Source: Tillus elongatus
Lineage: Eukaryota; Arthropoda; Insecta; Coleoptera; Cleridae
Direction of reading: 5' to 3'
NCBI GenBank assembly: GCA_964006375.1
Contig: OZ023268.1
Span: 86,352,858-86,416,857 of the forward strand
DNA: 64,000 nucleotides
Both the position numbers and the translations under genes were made by a program. The notes below the pieces were generated by a model, which worked only from the letters and a program-made list of their open reading frames with translations, had not been told where the DNA came from and did not search any database. Shown one piece after another: positions 47,578 to 57,445 of the stretch (position 1 is the first letter of the stretch; every line of letters starts with the position of its first letter).

Positions 47578-50500
47578 GTGAGTTTTGGTGATTTTTTTTT
47601 GTCTTCTATTGTGTTAATCCAAAGCATTGTTGATGCTATTGTTTGCACTGTTACTTTTGTGTTCTTAATGTATTATTTCTTTTAGATCTTGTTGACCCTG
47701 TTATAAAAGTAGGAAGGTCCGAGGAATGTGACATTGTTATTGTTAGGTCTAGGTTTCCACAAAATCGTTGTGCTAGTATCAGCAAAGTTCATTTTGTTAT
47801 AAGCAAAGAACCCGGTTCTCCGGTATTTATAAATGACCTTAGCAAGAACGGCACTTTTCTAAATGGAAATCTTATTGGTAGGAATAAGAGGAACATTCTG
47901 CAGAATGACGATGTTATCTCAATTGGACATAAAAATTTGCAAGGTATAACAAAACTGGTGATTTAAACAATAACTCATTATGTTATTTTTGTTGTCCTTC
48001 TTTATTTCAGTTTATAAGTTTTTCAAAATTATGGGGACAGATGCAGAAATTGAAAATTACTTACCCCACACATTGAGGAAGAAGTATGAAGTGTCTTATG
48101 TATTGGGACAAGGAGCTTGTGGTGAAGTCAGATTGGTTTTTGATAAGGTAATGTTTGTGATTTAAACATTTTTTAAACCTGCTATTCAAACACCTGGTTA
48201 AAATTTTCCTACAAGTTATTTCATCAAGTAATTAATGATTGTCTGCATTATTGCCAAACTTACAATACTGCTGTCCTACGGAAAAACACCGCATGTACAT
48301 CGAATGTAGTTCTGAAATAATGGCGGTCAAAGTTGGCGGCTCTAAAATTACTCGCCATTTTTGCAGGAATTTATTTTTGGTAGATTTTTTCACATACAAG
48401 GATTAATTATATTGTTCTTTAAACATATGACAGCATGGGGAATAAAAAAACTGCTTCTAAATAGCTAAACAGTGCCACTTGCGTCTAAATGCTCTACTAT
48501 CTTAAGTTTAGATACTTGTCATAAAGAACGCAAGTAACGTAAAACAAGTACAACGCCACATGCGTCAAAAGTCTCTAGTACGAAATATCTTCTATGCTTA
48601 GTATAAACGACGCATGTGGAATAATACATCGCATACAACAACACAAAGAGAATGCAGTAAATTTCTACTTACCGTACTACCCTAACTTATACCTACTATA
48701 TTTTTTTTATTATGTTTCCTAAATATTATACAATACATGGTCATATAAACTAATACAAATCAATAATTTGAACCATTTTTTTCAACGACTAATTCTGGCC
48801 ACGGAGTAGTGACAAAAAATAATAATATGCAGACAGGAAAAATTTCCAAAATTTAAATTTCTGAAATATAGAAAAAATGCATAGACGAGCATAAGTGGTG
48901 AAAGTTTTTATTGTGGATACCGTTACATATACAGCAATAAAAATAGCACTTATTCAGTCATCCACTTCATTGATTAGGTCGACAGCATTATCGTTCACAT
49001 CCAGTTTCTCCCAGAATTTTAGTTTATGAGGTGGACATAATCCCTTGAGACTCTGGATGATCCCCTGCTTTTTCTTTTCGTGATGCCTCTCGCTAAAGAG
49101 TTACCTTCAGGTTCCGGGAGTGGTTTTGTTCCTTGCCATTTCTTAGATAGCAAAACGAGTTCGTTCTCTGGACCGTCGAAGCATGTTTTGTGATACAAAA
49201 CATAACTTCCCTTTTTTACACTTATTTCTGATATTTCCTTCAGTAGTGGCCTATCTTTATTCATTTTCTGAAGTTGGTAATTCGTCGTGAAAGTAGGCCA
49301 TTTCATGAAATCTGACGTCGATAATTCTTTGATAGACACTGGATATTTCGAACAGTTTTTGACAACATCGCAGAAATCCTGAAAATCATAGCATTTCTTA
49401 TGCTTCCTCAGACCTTGTTCTATCAAATGATGAAAACTGTCTGCGGACATAAATGTGTGGCCCACTTCGAAATACTTTATGGTGATTTTATCTGCAGCAA
49501 TTTCACCACTGTTAACCAAATAAATAAGGAAACTAAAAAAACACCAGTTTTTATTCTGGCCACAACAATTATCGGCCCAAAAAACTATTTGTTTGTGGTC
49601 ACGGACATGATTTTTGAAAAATGCGTTGAACGCGCTCACTATATCTTCTTTTTTTCGACCAGAAATGGCCTCATGCCAAAGTGCAGCGAATGGCTGAACA
49701 GAATTTTTAGCGAGTTTTCCTAAGGGTACAAAAGACTCATTAAAAACAATGAGCCTCTGTGTAAAAATAATTTGCTTAAATATATCTAGTCGAGGGAGCA
49801 TTATGATTTTCTGCATATCGACAGAAAAATAAACAATTTCAGTCTGACTTGTCTCAGCAAGACTAACGTCTTTTCTATACTCATCTCTTGATCTTTTTGC
49901 GTCGTCAATGTGTTTTTTCCATTGACAACACACTTCGCATATCGTATCCAAGACCGTGTGAACTTGTTTATGGAGCGTGTAGGTTTCACATTTTTCGCAT
50001 TCTTCTTTCCCTAACTGAACGAAAGATATATTCATCTCATCTGTAACTATTCTTCTATAGATTTCATACGAGACAGTTTCTGCCGGAAATTTTTGCAAAA
50101 AATCTGAATGCATATCCTTGATTGTTATGTCACTCGGTAAGTAGAGTCTTTTGGGGGCATGTTCACGCCTGTAATGCGACACTGCAGGATGAAAGCTTTT
50201 AATATGATCAGCAATGACATTCTTGTTTGTGCCTTTTCTCAAATAACTTCCTCGGCGATCAATAGGAGGACTGTAGAATTTCCTGATTATTGTGTCGCTG
50301 TTTGATGCATATCCAAGGGTTCCCAAAAAGAAAGTTTTGCATACTTTAATCCGGTTTCCATCTTTAGATTTGAATGAAAATACTCTTGTCTTATTTCTAA
50401 CAGGAGTATCATGTAGCGTGTCTGAACGTCTTACTTTTACGTCATAATCTTCTATATTCGAAGATAAAAACATTTTTTTCTCCGCAAAATTCATGTTCCA

Positions 50501-53500
50501 ATATTTCTTATTGATTTTTTCTCTAGCTTCTTTACTAAACTTATCATTGCAGTTTTTCTTACACTTGCATCCCTCCCTCCTCACTGCATGTTTTTCAATT
50601 TTCTCATCGCGTAGGTATTTTTTCCGTTCTGTTTTGCTTCTAACAAATTTCTTGCGTTTACGCTCTTCGCCAGTCTTTGTGGCACTAGTATCAATCTTGA
50701 AAACCTCATCTTTCTTCAAATAGTATACGTTTTCCTTGTTGCTTTCATCTGGCGAATCCGTTATCTTAGATGCATTACTGCGTTCATTGGTCGCATTTTC
50801 ATACTGCACGCTATCATTTCCATTAACACCATCAATAATATTGTTTTCCAGATGCAGTTGCTCATTATCGAAGATCGGAGAATCCCATTCAATAATAGCA
50901 TTCGAATCGTTTAAGATAGGAACGAGGTTTTCGTCAAGCACTATTAAGTCCTCAATATTTATGTTAAAAAAATCATTAACAGTCTGGAAAACAATTCCTA
51001 TGATAGAATCTAGTATTTCCTTTACAACTCTATTTGCTTCGAGATGATAAAATTTGCTCAATGTATTGAAGTCAGTCAGTGATACCCTATTTGACAGGAA
51101 GTAACATCTTGTTTCTGACTGCAATTTTGTATTGGGATCAGTCTCATTTACTTCACTCGCTGGCAGTTTCGTAACATTACTTCGGTCGGTAAACGCTTCA
51201 TTGGAGGTGCGTCTCTTAGACGCTAAAACCACTAATTTTCTTCCACGACTCAGATACTCCATTCTGATACAGAATTACTAGCATGAGAATCTGTCTTTGG
51301 ATTAATCAAAATATATACATACCTCACAATGGAAAAATATTCAGTTAAAAGAGAACACTTAGAACAATATTAGTAATAACTAAAGTGTGAACACCTGGTA
51401 AATGTCTGCACTACTGTTACACTACGTTCAATATGTATTAAATCTTGCTATTGTTTTTATTATACATAAAACAATAAAATGAAACCATCCACATCACAGA
51501 AGGTTAGGAGATGTAACCGACTGGTCTCAACCTGGAGAAATGACATGCTTTACTATAACCAGAGCAGATTTATCTGAACGATATATAGCATAAATACCGT
51601 AAGTGCACAGTTAGAGTACATGCGCGAACGCCGTGGTGTTTGCCTAACGATATTTTCTATAATCGCTTCGCATAAACGACGCATGTTCTCACATACGGTG
51701 TTTATGCTTAGTAAATTGCAGAAGTTACACTAGACATGCGTCAAAGTGCACTAATAAATTCAACATGCGGTATTAATGCTTAGTATAGGATCTATAATAT
51801 AAGAACGTGTACAATCTGACTAACTTTGACCATATTTTTTTCTCAAAAAAACATGAAAAATCACTGAAATTTATTGATTATATCGAAGAACATAAAATTC
51901 TGAACCAGAATATATAGAAAACTCAAATTTCGACATTTTAGCACTTGCGGTGTTTTTCCGTAGGACGGCAGAATACCTATTATTTTGATTGAAGGACTGT
52001 GATGTAAGTGCACTTATTTTTTGTTGTTGATATAATTTTCTGTTTTTTTCTGCATAATAAGATTGGCTTCGTGTCAATATATGTAAACTGTGCAGATGAC
52101 AGTTGTTTTAATCATCACCTAGCAAGAAGTTCCTGAAGAATGTAGAATGAGACCTGAAAATGTTGGGTTATTAAATGTTATTTTTTGAAATGATCCATTG
52201 AGTGCCTTACAAAGAGATGCTTAGTGCAAAATCCACTTTTATGTATCTTTCATGAAATGAAATATTTGCCATAGAAGTATTAGTTAATATATTCATCATT
52301 AGATAAGGTTGCGTACCTTGTTAGATGACATCAGTTTGCCTGCTTCTTTAGTAGCCACTTTGCAGATGACTTAATCTTGGGAAACAATATTAAGAAATTA
52401 GAAGGACTAGTTACAGCACCAGATTTTTCCCCTCTTATTTACTCTTTATTTTATAATTACATTTTTAAAGATAAAGTCTTACAAGGTATTGCTCCCTTCA
52501 TGAAATTTCTTGTCTTTGATGCACTAATAGTTTAAAAGGGGGTCAAAAATCATAATTATTTATATTTTTCAATACCTACATCATTGTTTGTTGATAGGTG
52601 TTAGTTTCCTTTTAAAGTTTTAATATGGGTTTTAAGTACTCTTACAGTTTTAAGCCACTAAATATAACACATGAAATATATCTAAAAATTTCGCACATTG
52701 TTTTCAAAAAATTATTTTGAGATATTTTGCAGTGCTTTGTTTAATAACCTAAATTCCATGATCACCTGGTTCTGTATTGAAACATTTTGGGACACTGGCT
52801 GTTTTATAAAATTAAACCAAAATTTCTTCATCAATATTGTCACTCCTTTTACCCAGTAATTGGTTAAATAGTCTCCTTCCACCATTCTTGTGTTTGCTAA
52901 ACTAGCAATTGTCACAATTGTCACTTATTTATTGTTATAACACTTTATTTTATGTGATTTTTAAAAATTATATGACATTTTATACTTCACTGATCCTATT
53001 AAATTGATCTCTTTCCAATTACCAATGTAACTTAGTAATCTTCATTCCTTGAAGTTTATGCTCATCCGCTTAAATGATGTTTGACTCATTTGTCTCAACT
53101 TCTTGCTCTTTAAGCTTTCAGTTTTGCAAATACCAAAAATTCTTAATTTGTTAATACTAAATGTTTTGTATTGTAGGTTAGCTGTAAACCATATGCTGTG
53201 AAAAAAATTGTGAAAGCCAATTATGTATGTTCAAACCATCCATGTTTGAATGACCCAAAAAGAATTGCCACAGAAGTGGAAATCCTGAAGAAACTTTCTC
53301 ATGTAAGTACTAAAAATAAATTGAAGAAGATTCTTTTAGCCAGCAAACTCACTTATTAGGAAAACTTTCTCATAGTTTTTCTAATGAATTTTTAATGAAG
53401 TGTACCTCATGTTCTCTGATATCAGGAATGTTATTTGTTGCAGCTCAATAAATTTTTTAAGTCTAAGCATTAACAGATAATTACAATTTCATTACCATTC

Positions 53501-55468
53501 AACTTAATTTTCATGCTACTTTTCTCAGTTTACTTTATTGCTATAAAATGTGTATTTTGTATTTAATAAACAACTAATAATCATAATAATAACAATAACA
53601 TAGTAACCAACACAATGCCAATTAGAAGTATTAAGTTCACTGTAGTTCTGTCTTACATTAAACTTGCTGTCAAACCATCTGACATCTACTCTAGATAATA
53701 TATAGTATCTAGATATGGCTTCTGTATCAAAAGCAATGGCACAGAGAAAATAAAACTAACATATCTGGTGTATATGGATGATGGCCTCCAAAAATAACAA
53801 ACTGGAACAACAGTTTAAAATTGTCTAAAGGGTTTTCTTGAGATATTGACATGCAATGTGGGTTTGCAAATGGCATACCTTATGTATAGTCAAAGGAAGA
53901 TACAATCACAGGTATACCAAATGGAGAACGGTCAGCAGATCGCCCCAATGAACATAGAAGACTGTAATAAATTCCTGGGATGGTCAGGCGAGGAAAATAC
54001 CTCTTAAGGATGCCATACATGTACTGGCAGCCCTGTCAGTTATGCCTCAACAGTCCACAGGTAACAGGCGGCCGGAACGTGTGTGGAGTCCAGCTGTCCT
54101 ATCAGCTCCGACTGTTCCGGAGGCCTGTGATCGAACAAAAATAAAATCGTCCGTCCGGCTGGCCTGAAGGAGTTCGGGCAAGCCGGTATGTGTGTGGGGT
54201 GAGGCGTCAGGCCGGTGATCACTTGACCGCCCAACTGCGTGGTTAAAACATTGGACGAATACATCAGGCGCCAGCAGCTGCATTGTTATGTCAAAAAATG
54301 TTGACAAATTGTACCAAGTGCTTGAGGTGATATGTTTGTAGAAAACTTGAGGTCCTCAAAACTTCTTTCAGTAGCTAGAAACGTCAGTGTTGCAGTCAGT
54401 CGCCCATGAGGGGATATCGCAGTTCTCATAACAGTATTTTGTTTCTCAATCGAGTAACTAATGAATAAGAGTGGTAGGTACATACTTTCGTCCATTCGGA
54501 GGTAGTTGTGCCAATCCTTTGGAGTAATCTTCAATTCGTTCAGTAAATTAATGTGGGAATATGTGTTTCTCATCAGACAACCACTTTTTGCACCGTACTT
54601 CATGTTTTTTTCTCCGTTTTTTATTTGCCTCTAAAATGGCTGATAAAGTGAAAATCGCACTAGCATCTTCGTCATTGGGGAACATTATTTACAAATACAC
54701 ATCAAAATAAGTAAATTGGACTAAAATATACTTGGAATGGCCTGGATTCAACTCATGGTGCCGTACGGCTTGCCGGTATGTGTATAGAGGTTTCAATTCA
54801 ACAGGTGGCCAGTATCCAGTAAAGAGTTGACACATACCTGATGGCTGGCTTTAGTAATGAAGACTGAACTGACAAATGAGTTGACAAAGCGAGTAAAACT
54901 GGTGGTGCCAGCATATTCAACAGCAAGATGGAAGATGTTAACACATTACAGCACTCGGTTTAACTTAAAGTGACATCAATAGGTCACAAGGTAAATTTTT
55001 CTGATGAAGCTAACTGGCTATAAGCTGCATTATAGGTACACTAGTAAAGTAGTCATTCATAACATTAACATGTTTTAAACTCTCAGGAATCTCATAGTCT
55101 ATTCAAATTATTCACGTTATTCCATGTATCATTTGCAAACTTAAATAAAAATAAAGTTGAATATGTTAAAGAGTATGCATATGGTCCTGTGAATAGTGTT
55201 GCCCTGGTCTTTATGTAAAAGACGTTTTTACAAACAAAATGTTTTAAAAATTAATTTGTTTCAGCCCTGCGTGATTGGAATGAAAGAAATCGTTGAGACT
55301 GACAAAGAAGTTTTTATTGTTTTGGATTATATGCCTGGTGGAGAACTAACTGGTCGTATTCTCTCGATACAGAAAATGACTGAATCTCAGGTTAAGTTTA
55401 TATTTTATCAAATAGTACTGGCTGTGCAATATCTCCATGTGAACAATGTCATCCATAGAGACATTAAG
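47427..55468 (+). CDS. lok: Checkpoint kinase 2 (Chk2/loki), 5' part of gene
   Basis: This gene encodes the nuclear serine/threonine kinase that relays ATM signals from DNA double-strand breaks. Five exons (47427-47577, 47686-47943, 48011-48147, 53177-53302, 55265-55468) join in phase to 292 residues. Residues 7-21 are an SQ/TQ cluster with one SQ and four consecutive TQ, the ATM target region. Residues about 51-142 are an FHA phosphothreonine-binding domain (GR at 60-61, Ser83, His86, Asn105-Gly106-Thr107). The kinase starts at about 162: GQGACGEV loop at 169-176, catalytic Lys191 in AVK, then VIHRDIK with catalytic Asp290. The DFG motif, activation loop and C-lobe are not in the window and should follow to the right. 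FHA plus kinase in this order separates Chk2 from CaMK relatives. Confidence 0.94.
47686..47943 (+). CDS. lok: Chk2 exon 2 (FHA domain)
   Basis: Residues 51-136 hold nearly all of the FHA domain: VIKVGRSEECDIVIV, ISKVHFVISKE and INDLSKNGTFLNG. Acceptor TTTTAG|ATCTTG. Confidence 0.94.
48011..48147 (+). CDS. lok: Chk2 exon 3 (FHA end, glycine loop)
   Basis: Residues 137-182 end the FHA domain and start the kinase with YEVSYVLGQGACGEVRLVFD, the ATP-binding glycine-rich loop. Donor AAG|GTAATG, phase 0. Confidence 0.94.
48273..51966 (-). mobile_element. DNA transposon with intact transposase, in Chk2 intron 3
   Basis: Perfect 21-bp inverted ends start GTCCTACGGAAAAACACC at 48273 and, on the other strand, at 51966. 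Copies of an ACATGCGTC/GACGCATGT motif lie just inside both ends (48555, 48610, 51674, 51733) with relatives such as ACATGCG and CTTGCG, like transposase binding sites. The single gene inside is open. The flanks show no clear direct repeat, so the target-site rule is unresolved. Confidence 0.85.
49019..51262 (-). CDS. Putative DDE-type transposase, 747 residues
   Basis: An uninterrupted frame lies between the inverted ends. Residues 200-230 are strongly basic and 232-238 are CKCKKNC, probably metal binding. KVCKTFFLGTLGYAS (306-320) and CEKC (422-425) follow. An RNase H-like core is suggested by Asp482 in IVYFSVDMQK, Asp564 in IVFWADNCCGQNKN, and Asp608 or Glu615 in GHTFMSADSFHHLIE. To my knowledge the 'VCKxFFL' and 'FWxDNCxGQNKN' motifs belong to a widespread arthropod transposon protein family (resembling what is catalogued as DUF7869); the superfamily name is not certain. 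The lack of stops in 747 codons suggests a young copy. Transcription would run opposite to Chk2. Confidence 0.75.
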   Translation of the reverse strand: MEYLSRGRKLVVLASKRRTSNEAFTDRSNVTKLPASEVNETDPNTKLQSETRCYFLSNRVSLTDFNTLSKFYHLEANRVVKEILDSIIGIVFQTVNDFFNINIEDLIVLDENLVPILNDSNAIIEWDSPIFDNEQLHLENNIIDGVNGNDSVQYENATNERSNASKITDSPDESNKENVYYLKKDEVFKIDTSATKTGEERKRKKFVRSKTERKKYLRDEKIEKHAVRREGCKCKKNCNDKFSKEAREKINKKYWNMNFAEKKMFLSSNIEDYDVKVRRSDTLHDTPVRNKTRVFSFKSKDGNRIKVCKTFFLGTLGYASNSDTIIRKFYSPPIDRRGSYLRKGTNKNVIADHIKSFHPAVSHYRREHAPKRLYLPSDITIKDMHSDFLQKFPAETVSYEIYRRIVTDEMNISFVQLGKEECEKCETYTLHKQVHTVLDTICEVCCQWKKHIDDAKRSRDEYRKDVSLAETSQTEIVYFSVDMQKIIMLPRLDIFKQIIFTQRLIVFNESFVPLGKLAKNSVQPFAALWHEAISGRKKEDIVSAFNAFFKNHVRDHKQIVFWADNCCGQNKNWCFFSFLIYLVNSGEIAADKITIKYFEVGHTFMSADSFHHLIEQGLRKHKKCYDFQDFCDVVKNCSKYPVSIKELSTSDFMKWPTFTTNYQLQKMNKDRPLLKEISEISVKKGSYVLYHKTCFDGPENELVLLSKKWQGTKPLPEPEGNSLARGITKRKSRGSSRVSRDYVHLIN
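51967..53176. other. Chk2 intron 3 right part, nothing recognised
   Basis: AT-rich; no coding similarity or repeat ends seen. Confidence 0.45.
53177..53302 (+). CDS. lok: Chk2 exon 4 (catalytic lysine, helix C)
   Basis: Residues 183-224 read VSCKPYAVKKIVKANY and RIATEVEILKKLSH: the ATP-anchoring lysine and helix C. The exon is 126 bases and lies 5 kb from exon 3. It is bounded by TTGTAG and GTAAGT. Confidence 0.93.
53700..54010 (+). pseudogene. Reverse transcriptase remnant with YMDD box
   Basis: Plus frames give EKIKLTYLVYMDDG, then CNVGLQMAYLMYSQRKIQ and APMNIEDCNKFLGW. This order (YMDD, a 'GL.KC' strand, 'YLG') fits a non-LTR element of the type with a YMDD palm motif. Short and broken by stops. 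Confidence 0.5.
54040..54800 (-). pseudogene. PIF/Harbinger transposase N-terminal fragment
   Basis: The minus frame 54603-54286 reads RNTYSHINLLNELKITPKDW, then HNYLRMDESMY, MRTAISPHGRLTATLTFLAT and ERSFEDLKFSTNISPQALG. This is the start of Harbinger transposases ('FLRM... R.AI.P.ERLA.TLRFLATG.SF..L'). The catalytic part is absent. The GC-rich flank around 54050-54230 is probably part of the same element. Termini were not resolved. Confidence 0.75.
54801..55264. other. Chk2 intron 4 right part, nothing recognised
   Basis: AT-rich intron leading to the exon 5 acceptor TTTCAG; no repeat or coding similarity seen. Confidence 0.45.
55265..55468 (+). CDS. lok: Chk2 exon 5 (hinge and catalytic loop)
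   Basis: Residues 225-292 include the hinge VFIVLDYMPGGELTGRI and the catalytic loop HVNNVIHRDIK. The donor AAG|GTAAGA is followed within about ten bases by the 3' end of a LINE. Confidence 0.94.
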
Positions 55469-55474
55469 GTAAGA

Positions 55475-57361
55475 TAGATAGATAGGTGCTTTATTGTCCA
55501 AAGATAAAAATCTTATTGACAAGCAAGTTAACATATAAAAGTAAAAGTTGTCAAAATATAAAAACACAAAAATATAAGTTCACAACAAATAGTAATATAA
55601 ATGCATAAGTAACTAGTATAACTATATATAAATAACAATATAAAAAACAATATAAACATAAATACACAGCTAACCAACAATATAATATAAACACACAATA
55701 TACAGAAAGTAGTCCAAATAAAAACTCCCAAACAACACCAATCGAATCTGTCACAGTAGTGTATCATTACAAAAATCATCTATTGAATAATAGTGCTAAT
55801 GGCAAAAAGCCGCAGCCATCATATATGAACAACAATATTGAATAATAACATTTTGCAATTAAAAATTCCTTAAGCTCTTTCCTAAAAATTTCAATGTCAC
55901 CAATCCTCCTCAAGTTTAGTGGTATCTGGTTAAATATCTTCTTACTATTATATATTAATGACCTCTTTAACAATGATGTGGACGGTATAGGAAGAGGAAT
56001 GCAGTTCTTTTGTCTTGTATCACGAGAAGACACTGACCTGATTTCATCTTTATATTTTTCATGCATAAGGCATGCAGTCTCCAAAACAAACAGAGATGGT
56101 AGGGTCAATATCCGCTCAGAAACAAATAAAGGTCTACAAGAGTCACGGACACTAACCCCACATAAATATCTGAGGGCTCTTTTCTGTAGAATAAATACAG
56201 AATTGAAAAGATAACCTGCACAAGAGCCCCAGTAACAAATGCCATGCCTTAGATGGGATTCCACAAGTGAGAAGTAAACACTTCTAGATGTACTCTTGTC
56301 CGAGCTTTTTGAAACAACTCTTAGTGCGTGACAACCTGATGAAAGCTTCTTACATAGATGATTTATGTGTTTCAAATTTTAACGATTGATCAATGTATAG
56401 TCCCAGAAACCTAACACAGCTCTCCTTCCCAAGGTCCTCAGCTGCTAGAGTCACAACAGGAAGACTACATTTGAAATGCATCATATTAGTCTTAAGAGAC
56501 ATTCAAAGTTAACAGATTTGAAATGAACCAGTTTTCTATCATCTTCATATCCTCTGCCACAGTGCGCTCCAGTGCTCCAACACTATCACTACTCCACAAG
56601 ATGGTTATATCATCAGCATAGATAGTCATATAACCCTTAATTTTCAACATAGACAGGTCATTAATATAAAGTAAAAACAGAACTGGGCCAAGAACAGACC
56701 CCTGCAGAACACCATGGTGAATATGTTGGTACCCAGAGCTAATATGACCAAGTTGAACACTCTGCTGACGATCAGATAAATAGGACCTCAACCATTCAAG
56801 CAAAGTCCCCCTAAAGCCATAAGTAGGAAGTTTACGTAACAGTATCTCATGGCCAACACAATCAAATGCTTTAGTGAGATCACAGAACACTGCCGCAGCC
56901 ACCTGATTGTGATTTAGTGAAAGGTACAGATTTTCAAGAAGAGAAAATATTGCATCATTTGTACCTTTTTTAGGTTGAAATCCAAACTGGGAAGATGTTA
57001 GGATCTTGTGTAAGAATACCTGCATTCTATTTTTAATTAATTTCTCAACTATTTTAGAGATGGTAGGAAGTAGAGACACAGCACGGAAACTATTTGGAGA
57101 ATCTGTTTCACCTCCTTTATATGCAAGAATTACTCTTGGCTATTTTCAGAGACGAAGGAAAAGATCCCGTTATAATTGAACTATTAATTGCATCTGCCAA
57201 GATTTCAAGAACCCAGTTAGGAAGGCGAAGAAGCAGTTTGACAGAGATACCATCCCACCCGATAGAATCCTTGTTCTTAAAGTCATGGAGCACTCCATGA
57301 ATCTCAGCAGAATCGACCGGCGTAAAAAAGAAGGTGTCAGGGATAAAAACATCATCCATGA
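55475..57361 (-). pseudogene. LINE A, 3' part (reverse transcriptase and tail)
   Basis: Minus frames carry the reverse transcriptase in order: NKDSIGWDGISVKLL (57359-57117), then SLLPTISKIVEKLIKNRMQV, VFCDLTKAFDCVGHEILLRK, GVLQGSVLGPVLFLLYINDL and IYADDITILW (57079-56492), then a C-terminal region (56375-55776) with VESHLRHGICYWGS. There is no RNase H, so it is of the jockey/CR1 group. The 3' end has CAATAAAGC and a (CTAT)n tail at about 55475-55485. The 5' part continues at 61853 beyond LINE B. Confidence 0.87.
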
Positions 57362-57445
57362 AGGTTAGGTTAGGTTAGATTGTGAGTGGTCCATATCGGT
57401 CCCTCCACCGCGACCATAAGGTCTATTGTGGCTCACGCCTAATGT

